Assembly (NCBI GenBank): GCA_964034945.1
Contig: OZ035963.1
Location: 33,821,644-33,885,643, forward strand
Origin: Chrysopilus asiliformis
Taxonomy: Eukaryota > Arthropoda > Insecta > Diptera > Rhagionidae
Reading direction: 5' to 3'
Length of the DNA: 64,000 bases
Numbering within the stretch: the first letter of the stretch is position 1; the number at the start of each line of letters is the position of its first letter. The notes beneath the pieces are model-generated. The model had not been told where the DNA came from, did no database searches, and saw nothing but the letters and a program-made list of their open reading frames with translations. Shown here in pieces: positions 1-10,600 of this stretch. A program made the position numbers and the translations under genes.

Positions 1-188
1 CGTTATCCGTTATCTTTTACCGTTATTGAGATATTTAGATTAAAATATAAAAAAAAATATTTTTGCAAATTACTTGCAAACTAACGGTTTTTCGACAAAT
101 TAATTTAAGGAAGAATTGGAGATGTTAAAATTTTTTACATTTTTGCCATATACCGTAAATTGATATCTTTTACCGTTCTCAAGTTATC
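1..188. repeat. Fragment of repeat family Y (TATCTCGATAACGGT-type)
   Basis: AT-rich DNA with recurring 'taccgttattgagatat' and 'ccgtaaattgatatctttta' phrases. The same phrases recur at 14826-15260, 38140-38640 and 40940-41345, so this is a dispersed repeat cut by the window edge. No coding potential or terminal structure is visible, and the class is unknown. Confidence 0.45.
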
Positions 189-992
189 TCAAATTTTGTA
201 TGTTTTTGATATTTTTGAATAAACCAAGAATTTATTGGGAGGTCGTCTTAGGTTGACAACGCGACAGGGCTCTAGCGTAAATTGCGCAGGGTCGTAGATT
301 TTGTAGAAGAAAGTTTTGTGTTGACCACAACTGATATTTTCCTTTTCCTTTAAGAATTTTTCCATAATTTGTGGTTTATTCAGTCTTGCATAACGTCGAC
401 GTATGTTTCCTTGTACATATGTACATATATGTGCTTCATTTTCCTCGGTTCTAATACTTTCTGGCTGATCCAGCAGATCGTTCAGATTTTCCGTTATAAT
501 TTGTTCTGCGCTATTATCCTCTGGACTGGTATTTTTTTCTGCCGTTGGAGGACCAAAACTTTTTGCGATTTTAATTCCTCTCACTACCGCTTCAAGTCCC
601 GCACATTCGATCACAATTTGCTCCACATCGCTAATCTTCTTCCCTTTATACGGTCCTCCACCGGTGCTTTTAATATTTTTCAGGTTATCACGAAGCTTGC
701 TTTTAACTTTATATTTATAATCGCTCCAAACCTATAGCAGTAAATGCGAAAATAATGTATTACGCATCCTTTCAAAGACAATTGTTATTACCTTCTTCCA
801 TTCATGAACATTTCTTACTGGTGGTCCACGCTCATTCAATGATTTACCTAATGCATCCCATAAACTTTTCGATTTCTGCCTTCCATTTATAGTTTTCAAA
901 ATACCTTTAGCCAAATCTCCGTGATCTCTCATATATTCAACCAAATATTTGACTTGTTGACTGTTAACTGGCTGAGATATGTTTTCCTGCAT
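189..992 (-). CDS. Zeste-type Myb/SANT-like DNA-binding protein, two exons, 247 aa
   Basis: Exon 1 is 792-992 (67 codons from an ATG); exon 2 is 189-731 (180 codons plus TGA). The 60-bp intron has GT (791-790) and AG (733-732), and joining the exons keeps frame. The spliced protein reads ...HEWKKVWSDYKYKVKSKL..., which fits the zeste-type Myb/SANT domain seen across insects: an N-terminal QQVKYLVEYMRDHGDLAKG helix, the LWDALGKSLN segment, W residues spaced through about residues 10-90, then a GGGP linker. Such proteins are predicted nuclear DNA binders; many insects have expanded families and some belong to transposons, so the function is not assignable. The C-terminal part (about residues 130-247) is basic/polar and unrecognised. 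The gene lies downstream of TMEM120 on the same strand. Exons and domain are well supported; host gene versus domesticated or transposon gene is open. Confidence 0.8.
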
Positions 993-1695
993 ATCCCTGA
1001 AGTATACTCGTACATAATATATTTAAATAATTGAAAAACAATAATCAAAAACAAAGAGAATCTAATAAATTTACATATTTGCACAATTTTCTGACTTCGT
1101 ATTGTTCAACTAGACAGCTAATTAGTTGTCGAATAAAATGAACTCGTATCAAAATAAATGACAGGTCGAAACATAGCTAGCGAATACTATTTTTTCTTCT
1201 AACTCGAAACAAACGCTTGAAACAAGTTACGTAATCTCACTCCTGTATTTGATTTCATTGCGAAAACATCTAATTGCTTTAAAAATGAAAAAAATCAATT
1301 TGAATTTTGACACATATATTTTTTTTTAGCTTTATATACTTACACAAATTCAATATTACACCTTTTTATAAAATGTCATTCCAAATTATATGTATATTTT
1401 TTGTGATTTATTGATACAAAAATAAAAAATCTATCAAATTTGTAGTTTTTTTTTGTTATAGTTTTGTTCTGAAATTTTTGGTATAAAGTGCATATAAATA
1501 TATAGATATATACACACATATTAATTAGCTACTGATATTCAACTAAACACCTGAACCTTGGTCTGAACCTAGAAATTGAATAATCACCATTTATTTAAAC
1601 ATAAATAAATTTTAACTAAAATCTGTTAAATGGCAATAACAGTAAAACAGTCGAAATGCAAATGCAAAGAAAAAATGTACCAACAACCAAACTTT
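993..1695. other. Intergenic / TMEM120 3' UTR
   Basis: AT-rich DNA between the zeste-type gene and the TMEM120 stop codon. On the minus strand an AATAAA polyadenylation signal lies at 1595-1590, about 100 bp after the TMEM120 TAA, so the 3' UTR probably ends near 1570. I see no gene or repeat structure in the rest. Confidence 0.5.
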
Positions 1696-4600
1696 TTAAT
1701 TGGATTTAATTTTTTCTTGTTCTTGTGTTGTGTCACCCGGGATCTCATTTAAAGATGAATTGCTCTCGATTATGTTAATGTCACCCTGAAAGAAATAATC
1801 GAAACAAAAAAAAAAAATTCCAATAAATGGAATGCATATTTATGTTGAAAATATCATACTTTAATTTTCTCCCTAACGTTCATGGACCAAGAAACGCTCA
1901 TTAGGCGATATCGTTCCTTTACACGTTCTCGCATTTTCTGTGGGACAACCAGTAATGTCGTGGTCGTATTTCCGACAAACAGTACCAGAAATAAAGCACT
2001 TAGAACCGGTATCTTAATATTTAAAAAAAAACACATTATAAAAATCAAAATAACAAAAAAAAAACATAGATTAAATACCATATGGAACTATTTACAAACC
2101 TGCCACGTCATATCCTCATGGAATGACAGCTTGTATAATGTCCATGCATTATAGGCCTGATAAAAATAACCAGCGAACAAGAATGGTAGCAGGAAGCTTA
2201 ATCCTCGCCACATCCACGAATGGAAGCCCTCAATTGTTATGTCCATGTTATGTCGTTCACCCAAAGCCTTAAGACGGTAAAGTACTCCTTTTTGATATCT
2301 GAACTGAAGATATTGTACCATGCCTATGATTACACAAACCATTCAATAAAACTCTAAATTATAAAACAAAACGCCTATCCATACTTATATATGCATTGAA
2401 GTACATAAATTGATTTCTGAAAAGCTGCCATGGTTCACCCTGCGGCCATACCAGCAAGACTCCGGCACAAACAGTTGAAATAAAATGATGTGCCCGCCAC
2501 CATCCCTTGATTCGTGATCCGTTGACCTTAAGTATTGATTCACGTATTGTCAACGTACAGTAATACCAAACTAACAGAAAAATGAATGCCAACTCGAGAG
2601 CTCTAACATATGTATGTAACATATGGGAAAAAAACATATTATTATGGAAAAACATTTTAACCCCGACAAATGACTTTTATATTTTACCTGAAATTAAATA
2701 TTAAATTTATAAATGCCATCGCTAATCCAATCACGTTAAGAATGAGTTTAAACTTTTCATAGTCGTCTTTATACCGTACTTTATCATTTCGGTTTAAAAT
2801 TGACACATTGACGTTTCCCAAAATTATCTAGATAAAATTATTCAAAATACACAACAGAGGATCATCCAATGATTTGAAAAGCCTTACTTTTAGATAAAAT
2901 CCTGATTCTCTGGGAAGTGACTGTTCGATTTCATGTAATTGCGCTTTTCGCTTCAAGATGTTTTTTTCGAGATCTGTAATTGCTTCTTTTTCCTTTTCAT
3001 TTTTTGTTTTCTTATATCTGGTTTATGAAAATCAAATAAAAAATTATATAATACACGTAAAAATACCTTTCTACTAAAAATGATATTTTAACTGCAATTG
3101 TATGATTCGTTTTGTCACGACAATTTGAGAGGTTTGACAATTTGAGTGATTTGAGAATTTGTGAGATTTTATAATTAAGAAGTTTGAAATCGCGTAGTAA
3201 AGTTGACTTTGTTCAACTCTGCTTTTGAGCACATTTCGTTTAAACGATTTCGCTTCGAGAATTAAATTTCTTTTTTTAGGCAAATAACTGAAAAAAATGT
3301 CATAAAAAATGGATACCATACCTTTTTGAGAGAGCACAATTTTATTGGCATCAATATTTGATTACAAAAAAAAAACAAAATTTGACCGGCAAAAAAAAAT
3401 TAAAGAAATTTTTCGTTAAAAACAAAATAATTTGATGGCCCATCAAAATCTGTTTAAATTTTATATTCAATATTGTCGAAAAATTTTAATTTCAACTAAA
3501 ATCACGACATGCAATCGAAGGGAAATTCCATTATAAAATAATACTCCACAAAAAGTTTCTATTAATTTATCGCCATTAGATTTTTCTTGTTCGCTTTCTG
3601 TTTACGTTTTTATTTGTTCATCTCTGTTCAGCTGCTAAGCTATGTAAGCATTCGAGAGAGAAGGAAAACTCTGTTCGAAGATTTGTTTGATGTAATGCCG
3701 TCAGATGACACTCGCAAAAAACTTGGAGATGGTAATTTTGTTAATGGAGTCATCTTTTTGTGAAATGACACTGTCAAAATTAGATTCCTGTGTCATAATT
3801 GCGGAGCGGTAAACCACTGAAAAGTGTTCCCCACTATGGTTGTCATTGCGCATCACATTCGCATAACAGCGATGTGCCCGCGACAATAATCACTTATCAC
3901 CGCAATTTGCATGGTGGCAAAATATGTGAATAAAGATGACACGGCTGCTTAAAGGTAGAACCTGAATCGTACGTCGATGCGTCCGTCATGCGTGCGTCCG
4001 GTTGACAGTTCGAGTAGAATCAACGGGCTGCTATGAGTACTCCCCTAATAATACGTTTTCCGATGCGGCAACCGCATAGAGTAGGTCGAATTTCTACTTT
4101 TACATGCGGCAACGCACGGGAATGTCATTTCGCAAAAAAGTTTGTTTACGATTTAAGCAATTTAAGTATGGAACAAATTGAAAGTAATTGTTTCGACGAT
4201 AAACTAATAGAAGAAGTGCAAAACAATGAATTAACTGCAGATTCGTTGCCGTACCCAACTGTCACCGCATCGAACTGTGAACCGGACGCACGCATGACGG
4301 ACGCATCGATGTACGATTCAGATTCTAGCTTAAAATTCTATTTGGGGACTTTCAGTAGACCACGTGGTTAACCACGTTTAATAAAGTAACGCAGTCGTTG
4401 TTAGAGTTTGAGTACAGCCCAATTAGACTAACAATTGCGATTACGATTAAAATTGAGCTTCCTCGACCAATGAGATCAAAGCTTTCATTTTGCTATCGAT
4501 GAAATCTTTGATCTCATTAGTCAATCGTAATCACAATCGTTAGTCTAAATTGGGCTTAAGAGCCAATTTTGCTAAAGGAGGGAATACACGCTCACCCATG

Positions 4601-7600
4601 CCCTACAACGTTTCATGTTGTCACGCCAATTTGAGCGTGTGTAGTGCTGACGGACAGCAAAAATTCGTGCGGGCCATCATGTTCGCCAAATATCAAACTA
4701 TGTTTGATTTTTGTGGGCGTGGCTTTAGGTTGACCAACATGATCGCAGGTGTATTGCTGTGATGTCCTAATTATTTTTTTCAATTTACTTTTTCACTTCA
4801 ACAGATGTTGAAAGAGCAACATCTGTTGAAGTGAAAAAGTTGGACCAAAACGAATTGATAACCTCCTCCTTTTTTGGAAGTCGGTTAAAAAGTAAATTGA
4901 AGAAAATAATTAGGAGTGAGTTTAAGAATGCAATAAAATAATAAATATGGCTTTTTTAAAAGACAATAAATTTTGGGAACAATTTTTCGAAATTACAGCT
5001 AATGCTTCATCACTCATTTTGCAAATTCCAAATTTTCTATTACGACCTTATCTCGTTGAAAAGTTGGTAACGAATGAAGACTGACAGCATGATCGATACG
5101 TGTGTAGCAAAACCAACTTTTGGAGTGACAGAATGTTGTAGGGCATGAGTAAGCGTCTATTTCCTGCTTAACTGTAGAACAGAGCTGTATTGCCACACTA
5201 AGTGTTTATATTTGGGGCGGCCACTTTGATATTTGAATATCTCGAAAATTAGGATTTATAGGTCAATACTTTTGAATAATACGGAAGCGTCAGTGAAGTT
5301 TCGGTCCGGAGTGAAACTACCTCGGAAAACACTTGTTGTTGATCTGACAACCAAGCACAGACAGGAGCAGACGGGGTAGAGAGTTAGTTTATTCTGTATA
5401 TAGAAATCATGAATTTTTAATGTAATTGTGAATTCTGTTATAGAGCAATTGAATTTTTTCGACCAGATTTACAGTCTAGGACTTTTTATACCCGTATGGT
5501 GAAACCAAAGGGTATACTAACTTTGCCTTACCGTTTGTAACGCCAAGATCCCGTCATCACACACAAAAGTTAATTACACCAGTGTGTTTAGAATGATAAA
5601 AATAATTAATTTCTGCATGACCGTCCGTCTGTCTGTCTGTCTGTCCGTCCGTCCGTCCGTCTGTCTGTCCGTCTGTCTGTGACGCGGATTGCGAGCGCAC
5701 GGATTGAGCTAGAGACTTGAAATTTTGCGTAGATTAGTTTTTCGTAAAATGCAAGGATAAGTTCGTTAATGGGCAAAAATGGACCATTAGGGGGGGGTAC
5801 CTCCCATACGAACGAAAACTTTTTTTCTGAATATCTCGAAAACGGTGAATTTTATCAAAAAAGTCCAACAACAAAAGTTATTTATGATATGATTCTACAT
5901 AAAAGTCCCATACATCAAAATCCGATTGGAATAAATTTTAAAAAATCTTATTGGAAAGGTTGACTTAAAAGGGGAATTTTGATACAACTGTTCGCCGTTC
6001 ACTTAAACTTCGAACAACGCCATATCACCATACGGGCAGTGGCATAGCGAGGGGGGGGGGGGGGGGGGGGGGGGCGGTCCGCCCCGGGTGGCACTCTATA
6101 TGGGGCGGCAAATTCACGACATTTCGGAACAAATTTTAAAAAAATGTTTCAACACATTTCGGAACAAATGAAAAAATTGGGTGTTAAAAGATAGTTTCTT
6201 TGATATAGGAAAGTTTACGCTATATAGGGACAATGCTTCGAATCTTTCTAACAATAGGAATAAGCGTAGCAAGTTGCGAAAGGAGTTTTTCGAAGCTAAA
6301 GCTTATAAAAAATTATTTGAGATCGACTATGAGCGCGTTAAGATTAAGCAACTTGGCTCTTTTGTCAATTGAGGAAGAATTAACCAAAGAAATCGATTTC
6401 GACAGCATAATAACAGAATTTTCAGTCCAAAAAGCCAAAAAAGTGTTTTTGTCAAAACATGTGAAATACATTTTTTATTTTAAAAAAATTTGAAATTATT
6501 GCTTACAATTTTTAATATAACTTTTGTACTGGCCAATCAGTTTTTGAGTAACGTTTGGTTTAAACCAGTCTTCACCTTGAAACATAAAAAAGCTTTAATT
6601 GCCAATCTGGCAGTTATTGGAGACCCGTATGGTGATATGACATTTTTTCAAGTTTAATTGAACGGCGAAGGGTGGTATCAAAATTCCGATTTGAAGTCAA
6701 TTATTTCCCATAAGATTTTTTTTAAAAGTTCTTCCAATTGGATTTTGATATATGGAAGTTTTATGTAAAAACGTGTCCTAAACAACTTTTGTTCTTGGAC
6801 TTATTTGATAAGATGCACCGTTTTTGAGAAATTCGTAAAAAACGTTTAGTTCATATGGCGAGTCCGTTTTTGCACATTAACGAACTTAACCTCGCATTTT
6901 AGGAAAAACGGCTTTGTGCAAAATTTCCGTGGGTCCGCAATACGCGTCACAGACGGACGGACAGACGGACGGACGGACGGATATCCAGAAATCGACTTTT
7001 TTGATCATTATAAACACACTGGATCTTGATGACAGATCAAGATGACAGTGTGATGACGGGATCTTGGCGTTACAAACGGTAAGGCAAAGTTAGTAAGGTA
7101 ACGGCACATATTACCGACCTACTAAGGTATTTTTCAACTTTGACCGGTTATGTAAAATTATTGATTAGAATTTTTTTATTCGTGTGTTGATTTTTAATTA
7201 GCTTAAAGGGTTGTTTATCTGAGAAAAATACGTATATAGTTGTAAAAATAATGTATGATACTAAAAAAAATAAAAACTGTGTCTAATACCAAAGTCAGGT
7301 ATTACCGACCTAACGATATTTTCTGGCACCTATTACCGATTTTTAGTGGACGTATTACCGACCTAACCAAAAAAAATGAAATTCACGATATAAATAATTC
7401 ATTTTATTTTGAAAAAGCTGTTGAACAGAATTGAACCACTTCCGTATTTGCGTTTCTGTAATTTTTGATCGGCTGAATGTCAAATTTTGAGCAACTCTTT
7501 TCGCTATAGCTGGATGCCTTTGTAAATATCCACGGTACCAGACTTTCCCGGGATTCCCATTGGCAAATTTGTGAGTTATATTTAAATGTTTGGCCAAAAG

Positions 7601-10600
7601 CACTGCACTATCCAAAAATTCAGTTTTGTTTACTGGATACCCTAATTTTCCAAGTTTTATAACCCAATTTTCTAAAAGGTTTTCCTGCTCGGAGGAGAAA
7701 ATTGTTTGGGGTCCACTTTTTTCCCCATCTGTATATTTGCAGTTTACTTTGTTAATTAATGTGATTTTTGGAATTTTATAGTTCTTTGAAACTCTGTAAA
7801 TCGTTTTCCCATTTTGTATATCTTCCAGAGCTTTTTGCAAAAAATATCCGAAGAATACAACTTTTTTTTAAATCTTTTTTATACCCGTATGGTGAAACCG
7901 AAAATTTGCCTAACCGTTTGTAACGCCAAGATTCCGTCATCACACACAAAAATGAATTCCACCAGTGTGTTTAGAATGATCAAAAAAGTTGAATTCAGCA
8001 TGTCCGTCCATCCGTCCGTCCATCCGCCCGTCCGTCCGTCCGTCCATCCGTCCATCCATCCGTCCGTCTGTCCGTCTGTCCGTCTGTCCGTCTGTCCGTC
8101 TGTCCGTCCGTCCATCCGTCCGTCCGTCCGTCTGTCCGACCGTCTGTGGCGCGGATTGCGGGCGCACGGATTGAGCTAGAGACTTGAAATTTTGCGCAGA
8201 TCAGTTTTTCGCAAAATGCGAGGCTAAGTTCGTTAATGGGTAAAAATGGACCATTAGGGGGGGGGGGGGGTCCCCCCATACGAACGAAGACGTTTTTTGT
8301 AAATATCGCGAAAACTGTGCATCTCATCAAAAAAGTCCAAGAACAAAAGTTATTTAGGATATGATTCTACATAAAACTTCCATACATCAAAATTCGATTG
8401 GAATAAATTTTAAAAAATCTTGTTGAAAAGTTTGACTTCAAAGTGGAATTTTGATACAACTGTTCGCCGTTAACTTAAATTACCATACGGATTTTCAATA
8501 ATTGCCAGAATGGCAATTATAGCTTTTGTTATGTTTTTCATTGACACTTGTTTTTTTTTGTCTTATGTGTATCCATGATGGGAAAAATAGTTCTAGAATG
8601 ACAATTTTCATGCAAATGCCAGAAAATTTATTAGAAAATTTCTAGAAAAATAATGGCATTTCTACATAGTCGGTAATAGGTGTCTCACGAAAATAATTTC
8701 CGACCTATAGGACGGTAATACAACCATCGTAAAAAATGATGAACATATCACCGACCTAATTGTTTTTCCGGTTTTTCGCGAAAACCCACAAAGTTTTCAC
8801 TAATATTATTGTTAAAATTTGTACAAAAGATATTCAAAAAATTAAATTTAGTTACACTATTATTCTAAATCCACTTATTTTCGCTTATTTATCTTATGAG
8901 TAACACATTGAGCTCTTACCAAAAACCTTAAGGAAAATGCAAAAACGTGTTCAACCACCAACGACTCAAACTTTACAGTCACATTTCGATGTGACTTTTC
9001 GCGCCTTTTTTTCGCGGCTTTAGTTTTGTTTTTCTGATGCCCTAGACAATTTAAGAGAATTAAAATTTTAAAATTATGCGTTGAAATTTGGACTTTTTTC
9101 GTTGAATGAATATGTTTTAGGTCGGTAATAGGTGATAGGTCGGTAATAGGTGCCGTTACCTTATATCCATTGATTTTACCATACGGGTATAAAAAGAGTG
9201 ACACAATTGATATTTAAAAAATGTGGCGCTAATTGGTATTCATCCTCTTTATGATTATCGTGTCGTTTTCAACAAGAGACGAATTATTGGTCGACATTTG
9301 CCTATCAACAAAAACACGGGAATTTACTTGTAAACGACACGCCAATCGAAGTATGCGTCATTTTCAAAATATGGATTTTTCGGTGGAAACGTCAGTAAAA
9401 GGGCCCATAGACGGCCAACTTTGTTGCCAACCTGGTCGCCAACCTGGTTGGTAGTTTTCACCACAGACGAGACGGAATGTTGGCAATCAAGTTGTCAACA
9501 TCATTTTTAACAAGATCCCGTCGACTTTAGGTGATTTCTCTAATTATTTTTATTGTTTATAGTTTACTATATGGTTATAGGAAAACCATAGGGTATATTT
9601 TGACTAGTGAAAAATGAGTAAGGATTTGTTATTGGTATTGGTTTTAAACTAGTTGTGCGAAGATGAGGTGCCCCCTTTGAAAAAGAAAAAAAATTGGGCA
9701 AAGGAGTGGTATCAGAACCATGCTCAGTTTTCTCATTCAAATTTAATGCGTAAACTACGTGTGACTGCACCTGACGATTTCAAAAACTTTTCAAGAATGG
9801 ACAGCGACACTTACGATGAATTATTGGATGCAGTAAAACCATTCATTGAAAAGAAGGACACGATAATGGGAATAGCTATTCCTGCAAATGAAAGGCTGTC
9901 TGCAACCCTACGGTTTTTGGCAAGTGACCAGAGCTTCGAGGACTTAAAATTTCTCACTGGAATATCGCCACAAAGTCTTGGAGTCAGGTCGTACGATCAA
10001 AACCCTAGTAAAATTAACCAAATTCAACCGAACTTAATCAAATAAACTATTTTTGACACTTCACTGTTCTTATTGCAGTATACTCAATGCAACTGAGATT
10101 GGCAATAAGGTTGTAAACTTGCCTACAGACACCCCAACATGAACGCCAACATGCTAAGTTTTCAAAAATTTTTGATTTTACACCAACCTGGTCGACAACA
10201 TGAAAAACCAACCGCCAACTTGGCCACAGACGTACAACATCGACTCCAACATTGCATGTTGGCGACCAGGTTGGCAACAAAGTTGGCCGTCTATGGGCCC
10301 TTTAATAGAAAAATCATTTTAGGGCGGCAAATTTAACTTCCGCCCCGGGCGCCATGAACCCTCGCTACGCCACTGCATACGGGTTTTCAATAATTGCCAG
10401 ATTGGCAATTATAGCTTTTGTTATGTTTATTTTTCAAACTTTGCGTACTCGCTGAAGCCAGCAAATGTACAAGTACGCGACGTTGTAAAACACTGTTTTA
10501 ATGTGTTCAAATATGACAAAATTGGGTTAATACACAATTCCAGAGATGCGCAGAAATTCAAATATCAGCTGAGAATGCTTTCAATAGGTAACACTAACCA

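Larger units (their letters stand above)
7096..9161 (-). mobile_element. pogo-like (Tc1/mariner) element, TA target duplication
   Basis: Inverted ends AGGTAACGGCACATATTACC (left) and the near-perfect complement (right) are flanked by TA at 7094-7095 and 9162-9163. The motif TATTACCGACCT recurs through the subterminal regions (about 7108, 7302, 7350, 8670-8755 and 9120-9150), as expected of transposase-binding repeats. It contains a truncated transposase ORF and is itself invaded by mini-me C. About 1.4 kb without that insertion. Confidence 0.85.
6580..9193 (-). mobile_element. mini-me-like element B, split by a pogo-like insertion
   Basis: Minus-oriented: begins 'aaacataaaaaagctttaat' and 'gccaatctggcagttattgg', has a short (GTCY)n tract at 6953-6983, and ends 'taccatacgggtataaa'. 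The host sequence breaks at 7095/9162 and continues after the pogo-like element. It sits inside the hAT element, so it is younger than the hAT. Confidence 0.8.
6037..10375 (+). mobile_element. hAT element with 8-bp target duplication, inserted in mini-me A
   Basis: The left end CAGTGGCATAGCGAGG and right end CCTCGCTACGCCACTG are inverted repeats of the common hAT CAGTGGCGTAGC type. The 8-bp duplication CATACGGG is present at 6029-6036 and 10376-10383, and removing one copy plus the insert restores a continuous mini-me. A poly-G run of about 24 bp follows the left TIR. Only the transposase C-terminus remains (6233-6493). The 4.3-kb length is mostly later insertions: mini-me B with a pogo element, and a Harbinger element. 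Confidence 0.9.
5485..10428 (+). mobile_element. mini-me-like element A, split by a hAT insertion
   Basis: Starts TTTATACCCGTATGGTG, has the conserved 'ttaccgtttgtaacgccaag' core, a (GTCY)n microsatellite at 5620-5681, and the body 'ggattgagctagagacttg'. The 3' end, 'gccagattggcaattatag' to 'ttatgttt', resumes after the hAT element at 10376. These features match mini-me, the noncoding Dipteran repeats described as generating (GTCY)n microsatellites. About 600 bp when the 4.3-kb insertion is removed. Confidence 0.82.

Noticed and set aside
1854..2081. TMEM120 ending at the TGA just after 1860
   Set aside because: The preceding bases form a good GTATGA donor, and a strong acceptor at 1787-1786 leads to an in-phase 29-residue acidic exon, so the gene most likely continues to 1696; intron retention remains possible.
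4033..4371. 112-codon ORF over the 3953-4330 MITE
   Set aside because: It runs through the TIR and out of the element, and no domain is recognised.
7940..8330. ORFs rich in Asp-Gly-Arg-Thr-Asp-Gln or Pro-Ser-Val-Arg repeats (also near 12228, 21965, 54062, 55652)
   Set aside because: These are translations of the mini-me (GTCY)n microsatellite in every frame, not proteins.
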